The notes beneath the pieces are model-generated. The model was given only the letters and a program-made list of their open reading frames with translations, did no database searches and was not told where the DNA came from. Position numbers and translations under genes: made by a program. Shown in pieces: positions 63,368-64,000 of a stretch of DNA of 64,000 bases. The DNA comes from Streptomyces durmitorensis (GTDB lineage Bacteria > Actinomycetota > Actinomycetes > Streptomycetales > Streptomycetaceae), in assembly GCF_023498005.1 (NCBI RefSeq), contig NZ_CP097289.1, positions 3,968,001 to 4,032,000 on the forward strand. The letters run 5' to 3'. Numbering within the stretch: position 1 is the first letter of the stretch; every line of letters begins with the position of its first letter.

Positions 63368-64000
63368 GTGGCAGCGCACCGCAAGCCCAAACAGCGCTCG
63401 CTCAGTGGCCATACGGCCCGCACCGCCGCCACCATCGCCCTCGCCGGGGCCGCGACAGCCACCGCCTTCGACGGGACGGGACACGCCGACCCGCGGCTCA
63501 GCCCGGCCGAGGTGAAGTCCAAGGTCGACGCGCTCTACCGCGAGGCGGAGATCGCCACCGAGAAGTACAACGGCGCCAAGGAGAAGGCCCAGAACGCCGA
63601 GAAGTCACTGGGCGAGCTGCGCGACGAGGCGGCCCGCAAGACGGAGAAGCTCAACTCGGCGCGCGAGGGCCTCGGTTCGATCGCCGCCGCGCAGTACCGC
63701 AGCGGCGGCATCGACCCGGCCGTCCAGCTCGCGCTCTCCTCCGACCCCGACCAGTACCTCGAGCGCGCCGCGCTCGCCGACCGGGCGGACAGCCGCCAGG
63801 CCGCGGCCGTCACCGGCGTGCGCAAGCAGCTCCAGGAGATCGACCAGCTGCACACCGAGGCCGACGACACCCTCGCGCACCTCAAGTCCCGCCAGGCGGA
63901 GCTGAAGAAGCACAAGAAGACGGTCAACGGAAAGCTGGACACGGCCAAGCGGCTCCTGTCGCAGCTCACCGGCGACCAGCGCGCGGAGCTCTCGGGCGAG
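63368..64000 (+). CDS. Secreted NlpC/P60-type paralogue (3' end outside window)
   Basis: The first 211 codons of a protein closely related to the 61408 gene product. GTG 63368 begins VAAHRKPKQRS with AAGGAG ten bases upstream, a signal peptide (ATIALAGAATATAFDGTGHA), and the same coiled coil (VKSKVDALYREAEIATEKYN; LGSIAAAQYRSGGIDPAVQL). The window ends before the catalytic domain, so an NlpC/P60 domain is expected from the paralogue but not seen. The upstream region has a shared -10 box but no riboswitch, so its control differs. Confidence 0.85.
   Translation, partial: MAAHRKPKQRSLSGHTARTAATIALAGAATATAFDGTGHADPRLSPAEVKSKVDALYREAEIATEKYNGAKEKAQNAEKSLGELRDEAARKTEKLNSAREGLGSIAAAQYRSGGIDPAVQLALSSDPDQYLERAALADRADSRQAAAVTGVRKQLQEIDQLHTEADDTLAHLKSRQAELKKHKKTVNGKLDTAKRLLSQLTGDQRAELSGE

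Overview
The window is high-GC, gene-dense chromosomal DNA with GTG/TTG starts, coupled ATGA/GTGA gene junctions and many secreted cell-wall enzymes. This is typical of Streptomyces. The gene content (pcrA, sucCD, purNH, folD, mdh, a betaine operon) is housekeeping plus Streptomyces-type accessory genes. No tRNA, rRNA, insertion sequence, prophage or CRISPR array was found.

Layout. 1-8.7 kb: a SARP regulator cut by the window edge, a medium-chain reductase next to a decayed quinone reductase, an SAV2177-type methyltransferase, a pair resembling E. coli ygiB-ygiC, a DMT transporter, an array of sixteen ~34-bp repeats, and a MocR-type regulator. 8.7-10.5 kb: an operon of two AhpD-like proteins and a PEP mutase/isocitrate lyase-family enzyme, divergent from the MocR gene. 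10.6-18.0 kb: a betaine operon on the minus strand (aldehyde dehydrogenase, GMC choline dehydrogenase, ABC ATPase, double permease, binding lipoprotein). 18.2-23.2 kb: a secreted LprG-like protein, an XRE regulator/membrane protein pair, an L7/L12-tail-like protein, and a three-gene cluster of unknown function with a shared IG-rich motif. 23.3-30.3 kb: mdh, a DUF2690 receptor-like HTH protein and a truncated relative, a two-component system, and folD-DUF3017. 30.5-34.2 kb: a membrane protein, an FHA-like protein translationally coupled to an unusual Ser/Thr kinase (HGD/DFN motifs, I36 ectodomain), and a small M23 protein. 34.2-43.4 kb: purN-purH, a large DUF6350 membrane protein, an XRE-sigma-TM fusion, and sucC-sucD. 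43.8-46 kb: two secreted or anchored repeat proteins. 46.1-54.5 kb: a two-arm cassette (MoxR ATPase, DUF5682, VWA on the minus strand; SWIM zinc finger, DUF5691 on the plus strand) around a promoter region with a perfect 15-bp inverted repeat. 54.9-64 kb: a B12-binding protein, a lipase-like hydrolase, an M23 peptidase, pcrA, and two paralogous NlpC/P60-type genes. The first of these follows a ydaO (c-di-AMP) riboswitch.

Two themes stand out. One is cell-envelope remodelling and signalling (two M23, two NlpC/P60, the kinase and its FHA partner, several repeat-rich exported proteins). The other is intergenic DNA rich in tandem repeats and long palindromes with periods of 8, 27, 33, 34, 36 and ~60 bp. 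The best candidate for a poorly described system is the MoxR/VWA/DUF5682/SWIM/DUF5691 cassette.
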